A stretch of DNA of 64,000 nucleotides from Clostridiales bacterium GWF2_38_85 (lineage in GTDB: Bacteria > Bacillota > Clostridia > Oscillospirales > CAG-382): assembly GCA_001797275.1 (NCBI GenBank), contig MGOY01000046.1, positions 20,117 to 84,116 on the forward strand, in the 5' to 3' direction. Both the position numbers and the translations under genes were made by a program. Shown here in pieces: positions 46,569-55,264 of the stretch; position 1 is the first letter of the stretch; each line of letters opens with the position of its first letter. Under the pieces are notes generated by a model, which worked only from the letters and a program-made list of their open reading frames with translations, ran no database searches and was not told the origin of the DNA.

Positions 46569-47849
46569 TTATTTCGGCGGGGGTTTGCTCCCGCCCATAT
46601 GTTTATTACACCTCTTCGCTGTATCAAGCATTTCCTTCAGTGCATGCGATGTCGCGAGGTTTCGTATGTCATCTCTGCTTCTCGTGCCCGTGCCAAGCGA
46701 CAGCATTTTTGTGTATATAACTTCTTTTGTTGCGATACCGACAAAGACCGTGCCGACCGGTTTTTCGAGAGTTTCTCCGTCAGGCCCTGCAATCCCTGTT
46801 ATTGATACGGCTATATCCGCACCTGACAGCTGCAATGCACCCGCTGCCATTTCTTCAGCTGTTTGTTCGGATACCGCGCCATATTTTTCGAGTGTTACTT
46901 CGCTTACGCCAAGCATCTTTGTTTTAATTCTATTTGCGTAACAGCATACACCCGCTTCGAACACAGCCGATGCGCCGGGAACAGAGGTTAATCGCTGTGA
47001 AATTAAACCTCCTGTACAGCTTTCTGCGGTTGCAATTTTTATTTGCTTATCAATACAATACTTAACAAGCGCCTCTTCGAGACCTTTCACATCAATACCG
47101 TAACAATATTCGCCTGTCTGCCTAAGAACCTGTTCTATCATTTTGTCAACCGCTATTTCTGCGGCTTTTTTTGTTTCTGCCTTTGCTGTAACACGGAGCT
47201 TGACTTCGTTGTTGTCGACATAAGGAGCGATTGTCGGATTTGTTGAGCTTTCCATCAGATCCTTCAGCATTGCTTCAAGCGAAGATTCACCGATGCCGAA
47301 ATAACGTATGTTCTTTGAAAACAGAATGCAGTCGGACTTCTTTTGAAGATACGGTGAAACATAATTATTAAACATAGGAATAAGCTCTCTCGGTGGACCG
47401 GGAAGCATTATAATAGTTTTTGTTTCGGTTTCAACGCAAAGACCGGGCGCTGTTCCGAATTCGTTTTCAAAGAAAAATGAATTTTCAGATCGCATTACCT
47501 GAGAAATGTTGTTGTCTGTCATCGGGCGGCCGAACTTTTCAAAAATGCCTTTTAATTTATTTAATGCCGCTTCATCGACAAACGATTTCAATCCTAACAG
47601 TTCAAAAACAGTATTCTTTGTTATATCATCATAAGTCGGGCCAAGTCCTCCGGTCAGAAACAACATATCTGAACGGTCAAGAGCTGTTTTTATCGTATCA
47701 CGCAGTCTTTTTTTATTATCTCCAACAACGGTGTGATAAAATATATTAATGCCAAGTAACGAGACATTGCGTGAAATGAAAGCGGAGTGAGTGTTGAGAA
47801 CGTCACCGAGCAAAAGTTCTGTGCCTACGCATATAATTTCAGCGTTCAT
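46569..47849 (-). CDS. cinA: CinA-family competence/damage-inducible protein (NMN amidohydrolase-like)
   Basis: A 426-residue two-domain protein. The N-terminal molybdopterin-binding-like domain has GTELLLGDVLNTH and LFLTGGLGPTYDD (pyrophosphatase type). The C-terminal CinA domain has TAESCTGGLISQRLTSVPG and SITGIAGPDG (NMN deamidase type). Known role: pyridine nucleotide salvage; linked to competence in some Firmicutes. The last nine codons or so lie in the GC-rich hairpin 46576-46596, so the natural C-terminus may have been replaced by the repeat. thiI lies 18 bases upstream on the same strand, so an operon desulfurase-thiI-cinA is likely. Confidence 0.94.
   Translation of the reverse strand: MNAEIICVGTELLLGDVLNTHSAFISRNVSLLGINIFYHTVVGDNKKRLRDTIKTALDRSDMLFLTGGLGPTYDDITKNTVFELLGLKSFVDEAALNKLKGIFEKFGRPMTDNNISQVMRSENSFFFENEFGTAPGLCVETETKTIIMLPGPPRELIPMFNNYVSPYLQKKSDCILFSKNIRYFGIGESSLEAMLKDLMESSTNPTIAPYVDNNEVKLRVTAKAETKKAAEIAVDKMIEQVLRQTGEYCYGIDVKGLEEALVKYCIDKQIKIATAESCTGGLISQRLTSVPGASAVFEAGVCCYANRIKTKMLGVSEVTLEKYGAVSEQTAEEMAAGALQLSGADIAVSITGIAGPDGETLEKPVGTVFVGIATKEVIYTKMLSLGTGTRSRDDIRNLATSHALKEMLDTAKRCNKHMGGSKPPPK
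46576..46596. repeat. GC-rich hairpin, second copy, overlapping the cinA 3' end
   Basis: GGCGGG-GGTTTGC-TCCCGCC nearly equals the terminator core at 45795-45815 (one base differs). It encodes the odd MGGSKPPPK-type end of CinA and could also stop transcription. Confidence 0.7.
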
Positions 47850-47867
47850 TTTTATTTTTCCCTCTAA

Positions 47868-49049
47868 TCATTGTATATTTATATATTTCATATTTAAAAA
47901 TGCATTTTCGACCAACTTATCAACATCAATTTTTTGTTCTTCTGCCAATGCTTCTTCAATTGTAGGTCGAATATTTGGATGTCTGGGTGTAAACACAGTG
48001 CAGCAGTCTTCATAAGGTAGTGACGATGTTCCAAATGTATCAATTTTTCTCGATATCGATACTATTTCTTCTTTATCAAGTCCGATGCATGGGCGGAATA
48101 CCGGAATGTTACATACATTGTCGATTACAACAATTGACGGCATTGTCTGGCTTGCTACCTGACCGATGCTCTCACCTGTGATTATTGCTGATGCTGCGGC
48201 TTCTGTCGCCACCTTTTCCGCAAGCCGCATCATGAAGCGTCGCAGTAAAATTGTTGTCATCTCAGAGTCGCATTTCTGATATATTTCCTCCTGGATTTCG
48301 GTAACGGGAACAGCATACAATCTGATTCTACCACTATACAATGCTATCTTTCCGGCAAGCATCTGTACTTTTTGCCATGCAAGCTCGCTTGTGTAGGGAG
48401 GACTTTCAAAGTATACGCAGTCAAGGCTTACTCCTCTTTTTGCAATCATATAGCCTGCAACCGGCGAATCTATACCACCCGAAAGCAGAAGCAGTGCTTT
48501 GCCGTTTGTGCCGTTAGGCATACCGCCGGCACCCTTTTCACCGCCTGAATGAATAAATGCACTTTTATCGCGAATTTCAATGAATACAACCGCTTCGGGA
48601 TTATGAACATCAACAGATAGGTTTGACATGGTTTCAAGAACAATACCGCCTATTTCCGTACAGATTTGCGGTGAATTCAATGGAAAAAGCTTGTCGCTTC
48701 TTCTTGCTTCGCATTTGAAGGTTCGTGCGTTTCCGATAAGCTCATGAAGATTTTGCTTCACAACATCGCTTATCGCATCCATATCCTTTTCGGTTTCATA
48801 AGCAGTGCAGACAGATACAATCCCGAAAACCTTTTTCATCAGCTCTCGCGCCGCATAAATGTCAGCTCCGTTTTCAGCTCTTATGCAAAGAGTGGATTGA
48901 GCATATTCAAATGTGAAATTACCGCTGCTTTTCCGCTCGAGCTGCTTAAGAAGAAATCTGGTTCTGCTCATAAGACACTCATCAAAGAATTTGCGGTTCT
49001 GCCCTTTTAAAACTATCTCACCGTATTTTAATAATAAAATCTGATTCAT
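47868..49049 (-). CDS. thiI: tRNA 4-thiouridine synthase ThiI
   Basis: A 393-residue protein: ferredoxin-like and THUMP domains (about 1-165), then a PP-loop ATPase with LLLSGGIDSPVAGYMIAKRG and TGESIGQVASQT. There is no C-terminal rhodanese domain, as usual in Firmicutes, where a dedicated cysteine desulfurase delivers sulfur. Known role: 4-thiouridine at tRNA position 8. It overlaps the upstream desulfurase gene by 4 bases (ATGA), which fits a dedicated pair. Confidence 0.96.
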   Translation of the reverse strand: MNQILLLKYGEIVLKGQNRKFFDECLMSRTRFLLKQLERKSSGNFTFEYAQSTLCIRAENGADIYAARELMKKVFGIVSVCTAYETEKDMDAISDVVKQNLHELIGNARTFKCEARRSDKLFPLNSPQICTEIGGIVLETMSNLSVDVHNPEAVVFIEIRDKSAFIHSGGEKGAGGMPNGTNGKALLLLSGGIDSPVAGYMIAKRGVSLDCVYFESPPYTSELAWQKVQMLAGKIALYSGRIRLYAVPVTEIQEEIYQKCDSEMTTILLRRFMMRLAEKVATEAAASAIITGESIGQVASQTMPSIVVIDNVCNIPVFRPCIGLDKEEIVSISRKIDTFGTSSLPYEDCCTVFTPRHPNIRPTIEEALAEEQKIDVDKLVENAFLNMKYINIQ

Positions 49050-50212
49050 CTGTTTACCCTTCCGGCATTCATACTATATTTACGAATAATTGTATTTAAC
49101 TCATCACAAAGTCTGTCAATCTCAGCTTTTGTATTTGTATAGCTTAAAGATATGCGTATTGTGCCTTCGGCTTGTGGTTTTGACAGCCCGAATGCTGTCA
49201 GCACGCGACTTTCGCGTTTTTTCTGCGAACAGGCAGAACCGCTCGAAACACAGATATTAACCGACGAAAGGTAATTCAAAGCAACCTCACTGCGTACTCC
49301 CTCGAGCGATATACTGACAATGTTTATTGAGGGGTTTTGAGGGATGTTTATTGATACACCAATAATATTATTAAGCCTTTCGATTAAATAATAACGAAGC
49401 TCTGCAATATATTGCTTTCTTTCATGAGAGCCTGCCCATTCTTCGACTGCGGCTGCAAAAGCAGCGATTGCCGGCATAGGCTCGGTGCCTGAATGCAGCC
49501 CCATCTCCTGACCACCGCCATCAATCAAAGAATTGATACGGATGCCTTTTTTCAGATAAAGACCGCCGCATCCTTTGAAACCACCAATTTTATGCGCAGA
49601 AATTGAGAGCATATCGCAATATTTTGTGATGTTGTCGGCTTTCATAAACCCTTGGATAGTATCGGAATGCAGCAATGCTCCACTTGGAGTATCGTTCATG
49701 ATTTGTTTGACCTTCTGAATATCGTAAACTGCTCCGGTTTCATTGTTTGCCTGCATGATTGTAACCAGCGAGGTCGGTTCCGACAGAGCATTTCTGAGTA
49801 TATCATAATTTAAAATTCCACCTTTTGTGGATATGCGGATAATTTCAAAACCTTCAGATGCAAGTCTTCGCAGCGGAAGCTCGATCGACGGATGTTCGCT
49901 ATCTGTTGAAACTATACGTTTAGAACGACGGATATGACAATAAGCGGTACCAAGGACAGCAATATTGTTTGCAACCGTACCACTGGGCATAAAATAGAAT
50001 TCAAACGGCTCGCAGCCTAATGCATCTGATATTATCCTGCGTGATTCTTTGAGTATATCCGAGGCATTTCTGCCGATAATATGTGTTGACGATGGATTGC
50101 CGTAACATTTTGCGGCAGATATGGCTGCTTGAATTGCGGATGTTATTGGTTTTGTTGTCGCAGCGTTATCAAAGTATATAATATTTTCATTAATATCGTT
50201 TTTAAAGATCAT
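49046..50212 (-). CDS. Cysteine desulfurase (NifS/IscS-like, ThiI partner)
   Basis: A 388-residue PLP enzyme. It shows IYFDNAATTKP, a NNETGAVYD strand, the PLP lysine in SISAHKIGGFKGCGG and the active cysteine in SSGSACSQK. Known role: takes sulfur from cysteine; the neighbour ThiI is the likely acceptor. GGAG lies 8 bases before ATG 50212; the open frame extends 8 codons further to 50236 without a ribosome site. It is the first gene of the minus-strand operon. Confidence 0.92.
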   Translation of the reverse strand: MIFKNDINENIIYFDNAATTKPITSAIQAAISAAKCYGNPSSTHIIGRNASDILKESRRIISDALGCEPFEFYFMPSGTVANNIAVLGTAYCHIRRSKRIVSTDSEHPSIELPLRRLASEGFEIIRISTKGGILNYDILRNALSEPTSLVTIMQANNETGAVYDIQKVKQIMNDTPSGALLHSDTIQGFMKADNITKYCDMLSISAHKIGGFKGCGGLYLKKGIRINSLIDGGGQEMGLHSGTEPMPAIAAFAAAVEEWAGSHERKQYIAELRYYLIERLNNIIGVSINIPQNPSINIVSISLEGVRSEVALNYLSSVNICVSSGSACSQKKRESRVLTAFGLSKPQAEGTIRISLSYTNTKAEIDRLCDELNTIIRKYSMNAGRVNR

Positions 50213-50779
50213 CTGAAAGCTCCATTCGTCATTCAAAGTACCGAATTGTTTACCTTATACATTTTTCCTTTGAGACAGTGATAAATTTGAAGAAAAGTTC
50301 ATGATATACGGAATTTTTTGAAATTTTTTTTACTATCTCTTATAAAAAATAATATTATAACAGCTAAAATATTATACAGCGAAATCTGATAAATGTCAAA
50401 TCGAATAATTCAACAGTATTTCATGATATTTGTTATAAAAAAGTAACAAAATTATGTTTATCAAGTGTGAAAAAAATCTTTACAAAGACGGTATTGTGGT
50501 GTATACTATATTATCGATAACTTTGGGTAGGTTATTCGTTGACATATATAGTTCGGATGTAAAAATAATGTTGAATAACACAACAGATCAACACATTGTG
50601 TTTTTACATATATTGAAGGCAATAAAATATCAGAGAGCTTTATTTCAATCATAATTTATTGTCAATACAATATTTTTATTTGGTTTATATATAAACAATA
50701 TAACCTTTTGATATTCAGGCAACCGGTCTTAAATTGCTCCCGAAGTATCGAAATACTTGTCAGGAGGAAACAAAACTTA
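50213..50779. other. Long intergenic region before rny
   Basis: A 567-base AT-rich gap between divergent genes. It holds a strong plus-strand promoter candidate (50479-50507), a second TTGACA (about 50540), and an AAGTAT-CGAA-ATACTT hairpin (50745-50760) next to the rny ribosome site. The 66-codon ORF at 50454-50654 begins upstream of the promoter and has no support as a gene. An untranslated leader or small RNA of about 270 bases is possible. Confidence 0.5.
50479..50507 (+). promoter_or_regulatory. Sigma-A promoter candidate upstream of rny
   Basis: TTTACA (50479-50484) and TATACT (50502-50507) are 17 bases apart. It would give an rny leader of about 265 bases. Confidence 0.65.
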
Positions 50780-52312
50780 ATGTGGTATTACATTATAGGA
50801 GGCATTTCTCTTGCTGTCGGTATACTCGTCGGCTTCCTCGTGCGTAAAATTATATCTGAAAGAGCTATAAAATCCGCGAAAACAGAAGCTGAAAGAATTA
50901 TATCTGAAGCGAAACAAACAGCTGAAGTAAAGAAAAAAGAATCAATTATTGAAGCAAAAGAAGAAATCCTCAGATTTAAAAATGAAAACGAACGTGAAAT
51001 TAAAGAACGCAGAAACGAATTACAAAGACTTGAAAGAAGATCAATTCAAAAAGAAGAGAACTTAGACCGCAAGCTTGACAGCATCGATAAAAAAGATGAA
51101 GCTTTGAGTAAGAAAATCAAAGAGTACACCGATGCAAAAGATGCTATAGAAGAAATAAAAAATGAACAGGTAAAAACTCTTCAGACAATATCGGGAATGA
51201 CAGCAGAAGAGGCAAAAACTCACCTTATTTCAAAGGTTGAAGCTGAAGCCCGTCATGAAATGGCTGTTAAACTGAATGAGGTCGAAAATGAATTCAGAGA
51301 AACAGCAAATGATAAAGCAAAAAACATCATATCGCTCGCAATCCAAAGATGCGCAGCTGACAGCGTTGCCGAAGCGACGGTTTCTGTTGTTGACCTGCCA
51401 AACGATGAGATGAAGGGCAGAATCATTGGAAGAGAAGGCAGAAACATAAGAGCAATCGAAACTATGACCGGTGTTGATCTTGTTATAGACGATACTCCGG
51501 AAGCAATTACAATATCGTGCTTTGATCCAATCAGACGCGAAATTGCGAGACTTTCACTTGAAAAGCTTATTGCAGACGGCAGAATTCATCCTTCGAGAAT
51601 TGAAGAAATGGTCGAAAAGAGTAAAAAAGAAGTTGAACAGATCATTAAGAAGGAAGGCGAACAAGCTACCTTCGAAACTAGTGTTCACGGACTCAATCAT
51701 GAGCTTATCAAGATTCTCGGTCGCCTTCGTTATCGTACAAGCTATGGACAGAATGTACTCAAGCATTCAATAGAAGTATCTTTCATTGCAGGCATGATCG
51801 CATATGAACTCGGCATAGATGCAACTCTTGCAAAGAGAGCGGGACTTCTTCACGATATAGGCAAAGCGATGGATCACGAGATTGAAGGTTCTCATGTCCA
51901 GATCGGTGTTGATATCGCAAAGAAATATAAAGAAAACAAAGATGTTATTCACGCAATCGAAGCGCATCATGGCGATGTCGAACCTCATTCGCTTGTTGCA
52001 ATGATTGTTCAGGCTGCGGATGCAATTTCTGCGGCAAGACCGGGTGCAAGGCGTGAAAATCTTGAGACATATATCAAACGTTTGCAAAAGCTTGAAGAGA
52101 TATCAACTTCGTTTGCCGGTGTTGAAAAAGCATTTGCTATTCAAGCGGGCAGAGAAATTCGTATTATGGTAAAGCCTGAGGATATCAACGACGAAAACAT
52201 GGTATTTGTTGCAAGAGAAATTGCAAAGAAGATCGAATCGGAGCTTGAATATCCAGGTCAGATAAAAATAAATCTGATTCGTGAAACCAGAGTCTACGAT
52301 TTTGCAAAATAA
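50780..52312 (+). CDS. rny: Ribonuclease Y
   Basis: A 510-residue membrane-anchored endonuclease. One N-terminal helix ([19 protein letters not shown]) is followed by a long charged coiled coil (about 30-180), a KH domain ([17 protein letters not shown]) and an HD domain ([12 protein letters not shown], then EAHHGDV). Known role: starts mRNA decay in Firmicutes. ATG 50780 follows AGGAGG; the frame is open 24 codons further upstream but that part is leader sequence. ymdB follows, the usual partner gene. Confidence 0.97.
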   Translation: MWYYIIGGISLAVGILVGFLVRKIISERAIKSAKTEAERIISEAKQTAEVKKKESIIEAKEEILRFKNENEREIKERRNELQRLERRSIQKEENLDRKLDSIDKKDEALSKKIKEYTDAKDAIEEIKNEQVKTLQTISGMTAEEAKTHLISKVEAEARHEMAVKLNEVENEFRETANDKAKNIISLAIQRCAADSVAEATVSVVDLPNDEMKGRIIGREGRNIRAIETMTGVDLVIDDTPEAITISCFDPIRREIARLSLEKLIADGRIHPSRIEEMVEKSKKEVEQIIKKEGEQATFETSVHGLNHELIKILGRLRYRTSYGQNVLKHSIEVSFIAGMIAYELGIDATLAKRAGLLHDIGKAMDHEIEGSHVQIGVDIAKKYKENKDVIHAIEAHHGDVEPHSLVAMIVQAADAISAARPGARRENLETYIKRLQKLEEISTSFAGVEKAFAIQAGREIRIMVKPEDINDENMVFVAREIAKKIESELEYPGQIKINLIRETRVYDFAK

Positions 52313-52348
52313 ACTATACAAAAATCAAAAGCTCGAATTATATGAAAC

Positions 52349-52431
52349 CAACAAATGAATTACCTCAACAATTTTGAAAAGCCTAAATTGCATGGTTTTT
52401 CAAAATTAATAAAATCACAATTCATTTGTTA
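52349..52431 (+). promoter_or_regulatory. Large double stem-loop between rny and ymdB
   Basis: AACAAATGAATT (52350-52361) pairs perfectly with AATTCATTTGTT (52419-52430). Inside, ATTTTGAAAA-GCC (from 52371) pairs with GG-TTTTTCAAAAT (52394-52406). The ribosome site AGAAAGG follows about 10 bases later. The ends resemble the stem-loop at 15992-16049. Confidence 0.6.
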
Positions 52432-52457
52432 GTTTAATATAGAAAGGCGATATCGGA

Positions 52458-53234
52458 ATGAGAATTCTTGCAATTGGTGATGTATCCGGAAACTGCGGAG
52501 TTGAAGCAATTGAAAAAATGCTTCGGCCGTTAAAAACCGAATACGACGCCGATATAGTCATAGTTAACGGTGAGAACTCGTCCGAAAGAAACGGGATAGA
52601 CAAAAGCTCCGCTGAGCGATTGTTCAATGCAGGAGCTGATGTTTTAACCGGCGGGAATCATTCGATGAGAAATAAAGAAATTTATTCCTATATGGATGAT
52701 AATCAGAGATTGCTGCGACCTATAAATTTTGGAAACGCTTGCGCCGGAAGCGGTCATGTTATAATCGATACTGCATTTGGCAGACTCCTTGTTATATGTG
52801 CAGCAGGCCAGATATATATGGATCCCGCAGATTCCCCATTTGCAGCAGTGGACAAGCTGCTTGATAGCGAAAAAGGGAAATATGATGTTGCAATCGCAGA
52901 TATTCACGCAGAAGCAACAAGCGAAAAAGAAGCGTTTGCAAGATATTTTGACGGTCGAATCCAGGTTGTTTTCGGAACACATACACATGTCCAGACATCG
53001 AATGAAAAAATATTGCAAAACGGATGCGGGTTTATAACCGATATCGGAATGTGCGGAGCTGCCGACTCGATTCTCGGAGTAAAAAGCGAGGCTGTAATTG
53101 GTAGAATGGTGAACAGAACACCCGAACGCTTTCTTATGGCTGACGGCGAAGCAAGAATCGACGGCGCATTATTTGTTGTTGATGCAAAATTAAACAGAAC
53201 AGTAAAAATCGAGCGTTTTTCACGCTTGTGCTAA
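52458..53234 (+). CDS. ymdB: YmdB-family metallophosphoesterase
   Basis: A 258-residue phosphoesterase of the TIGR00282 type. Metal-binding motifs are LAIGDVSGNCG, VIVNGENSSERNGI, LTGGNHSMRNKE, DIHAEATSEKEA and VFGTHTHVQTSNE. Bacillus YmdB acts on 2',3'-cyclic AMP and affects RNase Y-dependent mRNA levels and biofilm versus motility choice. The position right after rny fits that link. The ribosome site is AGAAAGG. Confidence 0.95.
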   Translation: MRILAIGDVSGNCGVEAIEKMLRPLKTEYDADIVIVNGENSSERNGIDKSSAERLFNAGADVLTGGNHSMRNKEIYSYMDDNQRLLRPINFGNACAGSGHVIIDTAFGRLLVICAAGQIYMDPADSPFAAVDKLLDSEKGKYDVAIADIHAEATSEKEAFARYFDGRIQVVFGTHTHVQTSNEKILQNGCGFITDIGMCGAADSILGVKSEAVIGRMVNRTPERFLMADGEARIDGALFVVDAKLNRTVKIERFSRLC

Positions 53235-53260
53235 TATAAGTATGGAAAGGAATTTATACT

Positions 53261-53602
53261 ATGAATCCGATTGGATTATTTTTGGCTGCAACAGAATCAC
53301 CGTCATTGGGTGGATTAGGCGATTGGACGATGATCATTCTTCTTGGCGCAATGTTTATCTTTTTATATTTCTTTACAATCAGGCCGCAAAAAAAGAAAGA
53401 AAAACAAGTCGCTGAGATGCGTAAAAGCGTTATGGTCGGTGATAAGGTAACCACAAACGGCGGTATTGTCGGAACCGTTCTGAAGGATACCGATGAAACA
53501 CTCTTTTTATTATCCGGAACCCAAAAAATTGAAGTATACCGTTGGGCAATACGTTCAATAGACAAAAAGGTTGATTCAGACGAAACTGAAGAAGATAAAT
53601 AA
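53261..53602 (+). CDS. yajC: Preprotein translocase accessory protein YajC
   Basis: A 113-residue single-span membrane protein. The helix MIILLGAMFIFLYFFTIRPQ is followed by QKKKEKQVAEM and a beta domain with VMVGDKVTTNGGIVGTV, the YajC signature. Known role: accessory to SecDF-YidC. GGAAAGGAA precedes the ATG. Confidence 0.95.
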   Translation: MNPIGLFLAATESPSLGGLGDWTMIILLGAMFIFLYFFTIRPQKKKEKQVAEMRKSVMVGDKVTTNGGIVGTVLKDTDETLFLLSGTQKIEVYRWAIRSIDKKVDSDETEEDK

Positions 53603-53619
53603 ATACATTGAAATAAAAT

Positions 53620-53656
53620 AAATACCGAACATGCAGATGTTGTATGTCCGGTATTT
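53620..53656 (+). terminator. Hairpin after yajC
   Basis: AAATACCGAACAT (53620-53632) pairs with ATGTCCGGTATTT (53644-53656) with one mismatch. The tail is not T-rich, so it may be partial. Confidence 0.55.
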
Positions 53657-53684
53657 ATAATGTAAAAGATTTGGAGGGGTATTT

Positions 53685-54809
53685 TTGGAACAATTATTTA
53701 GTAGTTTTTTAGAGATTCAATGGCAAAACATTGTAATGTGGATCATCGGCGGATTGCTTATCTATCTTGCAATAAAACACGATATGGAACCGTCTCTGCT
53801 TTTACCTATGGGCTTTGGCGCAATACTAGTAAATTTACCTATTTCAGGTGCTATAACTCAAGTAATTGATGGCAAGACAGAAGTCGGCATACTTACCTCT
53901 TTATATGACATGGGTATCGGAAACGAAATGTTCCCATTAATATTGTTTATCGGCATCGGAGCTATGATAGACTTTGGTCCATTACTCTCCAATCCAAAAC
54001 TACTTATGTTTGGAGCAGCAGCTCAATTCGGTATATTCTTTACCTTTGGGTTAGCTTCATTGTTTGGATTCTCACCACAAGAAGCTGCATCTGCTGCAAT
54101 TATTGGTGCTGCAGATGGACCGACATCGATATTTGTTGCTAACTATTACAACTCGCAAAACGTCGGTGCAATTACAATAGCTGCATATTCATATATGGCT
54201 TTAGTTCCAATCATTCAACCACCTGTTATCAAAATGATAACAACAAAAAAAGAACGTTTGATAAGAATGGAATATAAAGCGAAAGAAGTACCCAAAATAG
54301 TAAAAATATTATTCCCTGTTGTTATAACTATTATTGCAGGTATATTTGCACCACGATCAGTCGCTCTAGTTGGTTTTCTTATGTTTGGTAACTTAATCAG
54401 AGAATGCGGTGTTTTAAATAGCTTATCAGAAACAGCTCAGAAGGTTTTAGCTAACCTTATTACTATCTTTCTTGGTATAACAATTGCAACAAAAATGGAA
54501 GGTGTCGCTTTCTTAACTGGTACAACTATATTTATATTAGCACTTGGTCTTGTTGCTTTTGTATTCGATACAGTTGGCGGAGTTTTATTTGCAAAGTTTA
54601 TAAACCTGTTTACAAAGAAAAAAATAAATCCAATGATTGGTGCTGCCGGCATTTCAGCCTTCCCGATGTCATCAAGAGTTGTTCATAAGATGGGATTGAA
54701 GGAAGATCCACACAACTTCCTTCTTATGCACGCTGCCGGAGTTAATGTTGGCGGTCAGATAGCATCAGTTATTGCAGGTGGTCTCATTTTGATGCTTGTT
54801 GTTAAGTGA
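53685..54809 (+). CDS. Sodium ion-translocating decarboxylase beta subunit (OadB/GcdB/MmdB family)
   Basis: A 374-residue polytopic protein starting at TTG with GGAGGGG upstream. It carries family motifs MDFGPLLSNPKLLMFGAAAQ in diverged form (IDFGPLLSNPKLLMFGAAAQ), GAADGPTSIFVAN and the end GAAGISAFPMSSRVVHK followed by HAAGVNVGGQIAS. These Asp and Asn residues line the sodium path. Known role: couples decarboxylation of biotin-bound carboxylate to sodium export. No alpha (carboxyltransferase) or biotin-carrier gene lies nearby. TTA-rich codon use makes it look more AT-rich than its neighbours. Confidence 0.92.
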   Translation: MEQLFSSFLEIQWQNIVMWIIGGLLIYLAIKHDMEPSLLLPMGFGAILVNLPISGAITQVIDGKTEVGILTSLYDMGIGNEMFPLILFIGIGAMIDFGPLLSNPKLLMFGAAAQFGIFFTFGLASLFGFSPQEAASAAIIGAADGPTSIFVANYYNSQNVGAITIAAYSYMALVPIIQPPVIKMITTKKERLIRMEYKAKEVPKIVKILFPVVITIIAGIFAPRSVALVGFLMFGNLIRECGVLNSLSETAQKVLANLITIFLGITIATKMEGVAFLTGTTIFILALGLVAFVFDTVGGVLFAKFINLFTKKKINPMIGAAGISAFPMSSRVVHKMGLKEDPHNFLLMHAAGVNVGGQIASVIAGGLILMLVVK

Positions 54810-54830
54810 TATTGAAAGGATAGGTTAAAT

Positions 54831-54968
54831 ATGAATTTTGAATTTACACCTCAAGTTTTTTTTGATTCGCTTCCTATAATAGGTTGGGGAATGCTTGGTA
54901 TATTTATAGTTATCGGAATCATATTTGTAAGTATATCGTTATTACAATTCATTTTTAAAAAGAAATAA
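54831..54968 (+). CDS. Small OadG-like membrane protein, 45 aa
   Basis: A 45-residue ORF: MNFEFTPQVFFDSLPIIGWG, then a membrane helix (MLGIFIVIGIIFVSISLLQF) and a basic end IFKKK. GAAAGGA lies about 11 bases upstream, 22 bases after the decarboxylase beta gene. One N-terminal helix, a short outside lead and a basic inside end match the small gamma subunits (OadG/DcdD type) that hold such complexes together. It is much shorter than full OadG. A terminator follows. Confidence 0.75.
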   Translation: MNFEFTPQVFFDSLPIIGWGMLGIFIVIGIIFVSISLLQFIFKKK

Positions 54969-54980
54969 TATTTATGCTTA

Positions 54981-55016
54981 ACATGCTATGCAGTTATAAT
55001 TAACAGCATAGCATGT
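54981..55016 (+). terminator. Terminator of the decarboxylase operon
   Basis: ACATGCTATGC (54981-54991) pairs perfectly with GCATAGCATGT (55006-55016). The tail is ATTATCT, not a clean T-run. Confidence 0.65.
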
Positions 55017-55105
55017 ATTATCTGAATAAAATTAATATGATGTTAAATATATGTTCATTCCGGCTTGCAAAAACTACTGTATTTGTAAATATACACCTCA
55101 TGAGA

Positions 55106-55134
55106 TTGACACAGATGACAATATATGTTAATAT
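55106..55134 (+). promoter_or_regulatory. Sigma-A promoter of the 55265 surface-protein gene
   Basis: TTGACA (55106-55111) and TAATAT (55129-55134) have a 17-base spacer. The leader is about 125 bases. Confidence 0.65.
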
Positions 55135-55264
55135 ACATACATAGATGTATACTTTTATTAATAGACATCTAACAATAGCTAAATTCTGAAATTATTATAC
55201 CAACGATAATAATTTAGAATGACTACTACTATTTTTCATCGTTGGAGAAAAGGGGTTATTTATA

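Noticed and set aside
50454..50654. 66-codon ORF upstream of rny
   Set aside because: It begins before the likely promoter, has no ribosome site and no recognisable protein pattern.
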